From Bacteroidales bacterium (GTDB lineage: Bacteria; Bacteroidota; Bacteroidia; Bacteroidales; WCHB1-69), in assembly GCA_017616775.1 (NCBI GenBank), contig JAFZXM010000005.1, positions 1-64,000 on the forward strand: 64,000 nucleotides of DNA, written 5' to 3'. Below the pieces are notes generated by a model, which saw only the letters and a list, made by a program, of their open reading frames with translations, was not told where the DNA came from and did not search any database. This document shows positions 62,054-64,000 of the stretch, one piece after another; position 1 is the first letter of the stretch; each line of letters opens with the position of its first letter. A program made the translations under genes and the position numbers.

Positions 62054-62536
62054 TTATTTTTCCGCAAACTGTTTCAACGTTGCTTCGTCCAACCGTTGTA
62101 CGGTCCACTCATCCATCGGAATAGCTCCGATGCTGCGATATACCTTTAGGGCGGGTTCGTTCCAGTCGAGACATATCCACTCCATACGACCGCAGTGACG
62201 CTCCACAGCGAGGTTGGCCAGATATTTCAACAAGGCTTTGCCATAGCCTCGACCACGTTTTTCGGGCAGGATGAAGAGGTCTTCAAGATAGAGGCCCTTG
62301 CGACCTACAAAGGTGGAGAAATTATGGAAAAACAAGGAGAAACCGACCACTACACCATTCTCTTCGGCGAAGACCACTTCAGCGGAACGCTCCACAAACA
62401 ACGAATGATAGATGGTGGCTTCATCGGCTACCACTTCATCGGCACACTTCTCATACGCAGCCAATTTCTTGATAAGTTCAAGAACCAGACCGGCCTCATC
62501 GGACTTCGCAGGTCGGATGCTGAAACGATTTTCCAT
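62054..62536 (-). CDS. GNAT family N-acetyltransferase, diamine acetyltransferase-like
   Basis: 160 residues. The acetyl-CoA-binding motif (R/Q)-x-x-G-x-G/A is RGRGYGK (about 93-99), preceded by LYLEDLFILPEKR, which strongly recalls spermidine/spermine or thialysine acetyltransferases. The end W-T-V-Q-R-L-D has the usual final strand. Probable substrates are polyamines or amino-acid analogues. A 17-nt gap separates it from DUF3795 downstream, and about 46 nt from the flavodoxin gene upstream. Confidence 0.9.
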   Translation of the reverse strand: MENRFSIRPAKSDEAGLVLELIKKLAAYEKCADEVVADEATIYHSLFVERSAEVVFAEENGVVVGFSLFFHNFSTFVGRKGLYLEDLFILPEKRGRGYGKALLKYLANLAVERHCGRMEWICLDWNEPALKVYRSIGAIPMDEWTVQRLDEATLKQFAEK

Positions 62537-62582
62537 TTTTATGAGTATTGTCGTTGTTGGATAAACTAAACTATAAAGTTTT

Positions 62583-63098
62583 TTAATTCATCAACCTGCT
62601 CTCGCCCCAAGTATATTGCGGATAGGCTTTTTTCAGGTCTCTGGCAGAGCCTTCCACGCCGCTGCCGCCGCTGGTGGCGAACACATTGAGAGTCTTTCCG
62701 CTAAGGTCGTATGCTTCAATAAACGTGTTAATAATGGTGGGTGCGGTGTACCACCACACAGGGAAACCTATCCAAATGGTGTCGTAGTCTGCAATGTTGG
62801 GGCAGGTGTTCTTGATTGCCGGACGTGAATTCTTGTCCTTCATTTCCAGCGTTGAACGTGATTGCTTGTCTTGCCAGTCAAGGTCTGCAGAAGTGTAGGG
62901 TTTCTTGGGTACAATTTCGAACAGGTCGGCATTCTTTTCCTTTGCCAACCTCTGGGCTGCGGCTTTTGTGGTGCCGGTAGCCGAAAAATAAACTACTAAT
63001 GTCTTTTTCATTTCAGTATTCTCCTTTATTTGTTTGTTTTGTGCGTATGCGCCCGATAGAAGGCAACATATTGCGATTATTAATGAAATTTGCTTCAT
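62583..63098 (-). CDS. Flavodoxin-like protein with N-terminal export signal
   Basis: 171 residues. The flavodoxin fold binds FMN: FSATGTTKAAAQ (about 39-50) is the phosphate loop, IWIGFPVWWYTAP and FATSGGSGVEGS are the other two FMN loops. The frame begins with a signal-like stretch of 19 residues (ending A-Y-A-Q), while a second ATG at 63011 (M-K-K-T-L-V-V-Y-F) gives a normal cytoplasmic flavodoxin. Both starts are possible; I give the longer. It may serve as an NAD(P)H-linked reductase partner or a quinone reductase. It lies in a group with an acetyltransferase and a cyclophilin-like gene. Confidence 0.88.
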   Translation of the reverse strand: MKQISLIIAICCLLSGAYAQNKQIKENTEMKKTLVVYFSATGTTKAAAQRLAKEKNADLFEIVPKKPYTSADLDWQDKQSRSTLEMKDKNSRPAIKNTCPNIADYDTIWIGFPVWWYTAPTIINTFIEAYDLSGKTLNVFATSGGSGVEGSARDLKKAYPQYTWGESRLMN

Positions 63099-63118
63099 AC
63101 TTAAATAGTTTAATGTTG

Positions 63119-63664
63119 TTATTTATTTGCTTTTATTTCTCTAATTATTCTCGCAGGGCTACCTGCCACCACCATATTGTCGGGCACATTCTTGGTGACT
63201 ACGCTGCCGGCGGCGACGATGGCGTTCTCGCCGATGGTGACGCCGGCCAGCACTTTCACGTCGGCGCCGAGCCAGGCATTGCGTCCAACGACTATGGGCT
63301 TTGTGAGCAACGAATGACGCGTGGCTGGATCTTCGGGATGACATTCCGTTGCCAAGACGCAATGCGGTCCGATAAATGCTCCGTCCTCGATGGTGATGCC
63401 GCCGAGTGCAAGAAATGTACAGCCAAAGTTTATAAAACAGTCGCGACCAAAGCGCGTTGTAAGTCCGTAATTGATGTTAAATGGAGGAAATACTCGCACG
63501 GTATCGTCTATGTTGCTGCAGGTTATCTGTCGCAAGTATTCTCTGATTTCCGCTTCGTTGTGATAGCCGGTGTTCATTTCGGCACACAGTTTCATTGTTC
63601 GTTGGACATCGGCATATAGGTCGTCGCTGCCTACATAGTCTTTTCCTGTGGGGTTGTCTGTCAT
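63119..63664 (-). CDS. Sugar O-acetyltransferase, Maa/LacA type
   Basis: 181 residues. A helical N-terminal domain (about 1-55) is followed by a left-handed beta-helix of hexapeptide repeats. The active-site region has CVLATECHPED with the catalytic His, and AWLGADVKVLAGVTIGENAIVAAGSVV. It moves acetyl from acetyl-CoA to a sugar hydroxyl such as maltose or galactoside. It looks higher in G+C by eye than most of the window, especially in the beta-helix part. It overlaps the cyclophilin-like gene by 4 nt. Confidence 0.93.
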   Translation of the reverse strand: MTDNPTGKDYVGSDDLYADVQRTMKLCAEMNTGYHNEAEIREYLRQITCSNIDDTVRVFPPFNINYGLTTRFGRDCFINFGCTFLALGGITIEDGAFIGPHCVLATECHPEDPATRHSLLTKPIVVGRNAWLGADVKVLAGVTIGENAIVAAGSVVTKNVPDNMVVAGSPARIIREIKANK

Positions 63665-64000
63665 TGCTTACTGAATTTTATTGTTATGTTTTCTGTGCCA
63701 AGTGCTTCCTTAAGTTGCCGGATGTCATTTATATGCCCGATTGGCGAATAAGAGTACGAAGTTTTAAAAGTTTCGTAGAACACCACAATACAATTGTTGC
63801 CATACAACATAATGTCTCCCGCATGAATAGTTCCAGGACGGATGTTGTTGACGGGCAAGGTGGTATCAAGATAATTGTACTTTTCGTTACCATTCAACTC
63901 GTTCATATCCAAAGTTATCGGCAATAGTGCGTAAAAACTTTCTGCACTGCTATTGTCTTCAAGTGTGGCAGTAAAAATTTTGTCGCCAACTGAAAATTGC
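63661..64000 (-). CDS. Cyclophilin-like fold protein, cut by the right window edge
   Basis: At least 112 residues are visible; the frame stays open to 64000, so the N-terminus lies outside the window. Upstream of the first internal ATG the frame continues as F-S-V-G-D-K-I-F-T-A-T-L-E-D-N-S-S-A, which has the form of the cyclophilin_like family, followed by LPITLDMNELNGNEKYNYL and a later GNNCIVVFYETF. These proteins have the fold but not the proven isomerase activity. They often sit beside flavodoxin and acetyltransferase genes, as here, and are probably co-transcribed. Confidence 0.82.
   Translation of the reverse strand, partial: QFSVGDKIFTATLEDNSSAESFYALLPITLDMNELNGNEKYNYLDTTLPVNNIRPGTIHAGDIMLYGNNCIVVFYETFKTSYSYSPIGHINDIRQLKEALGTENITIKFSKQ

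Overview
The window looks like a chromosomal piece of a Bacteroidota genome, most likely Bacteroidales. The evidence is: two type IX secretion (T9SS) cargo proteins with type A and type B sorting domains; Bacteroidota-style families (DUF3078, DUF5063, LptE family, BatA/MoxR cluster, DUF4143 ATPase); translation starts that mostly lack a Shine-Dalgarno sequence; and about twenty copies of the Bacteroidota -7 promoter motif TAnnTTTG a short distance upstream of genes, on both strands. Lipoproteins, LptE, WaaA and a TonB-type domain show a Gram-negative envelope.

Layout. 1-1234: a small lipoprotein gene between two stretches with no supported gene. 1235-13622 (+): Na/Pi symporter, Rel/Spo stringent-response enzyme, a lipoprotein, QueG, aspartate-semialdehyde dehydrogenase, a patatin/beta-barrel protein, a C69 dipeptidase and a Y-family polymerase. 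13708-17346 (-): rseP (frameshifted), dxr, a methyltransferase and initiator tRNA-Met. 17471-23741 (+): MoxR/DUF58/BatA cluster, CinA, YigZ and a Cys-rich lipoprotein. 23952-27038 (-): DUF5063 gene, tsaB, atpC, atpD. 27326-32107 (+): a one-domain riboflavin kinase, GatE and GatD (the archaeal-type Glu-tRNA(Gln) amidotransferase pair), and a glycosyltransferase. 32259-43967 (-): T9SS type B protein, secG, TPR-tail protein, lptE, sigma-54 activator, TonB-domain protein, hpf, xerC, rpsU, T9SS type A protein, htpG. 44205-47413 (+): DUF3078 protein, an envelope protein and waaA. 47410-50354 (-): small unknown gene, rpsT and a glycosidase-like T9SS-type protein divergent from an AraC regulator. 50622-64000 is more accessory: ZIP transporter, methyltransferase, UvrD-like helicase with a nuclease-like insertion, two secreted proteins of unknown role, a DUF4143 ATPase bracketed by 68-bp direct repeats, and a minus-strand group of small enzymes (CDP-alcohol phosphatidyltransferase, DUF3795, GNAT, flavodoxin, sugar acetyltransferase, cyclophilin-like protein cut by the right edge).

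The most notable items are the complete GatDE pair in a bacterial context, the repeat-bracketed ATPase whose 33-nt repeat unit also supplies its promoter, the stand-alone riboflavin kinase, Shine-Dalgarno sequences confined to rpsU and hpf among the starts inspected, the single-base frameshift in rseP, and the glycosidase with a sorting-like domain near its N-terminus. No CRISPR array, rRNA, IS transposase, phage module or replication origin was seen. All functional calls rest on reading motifs by eye; no database search was run.
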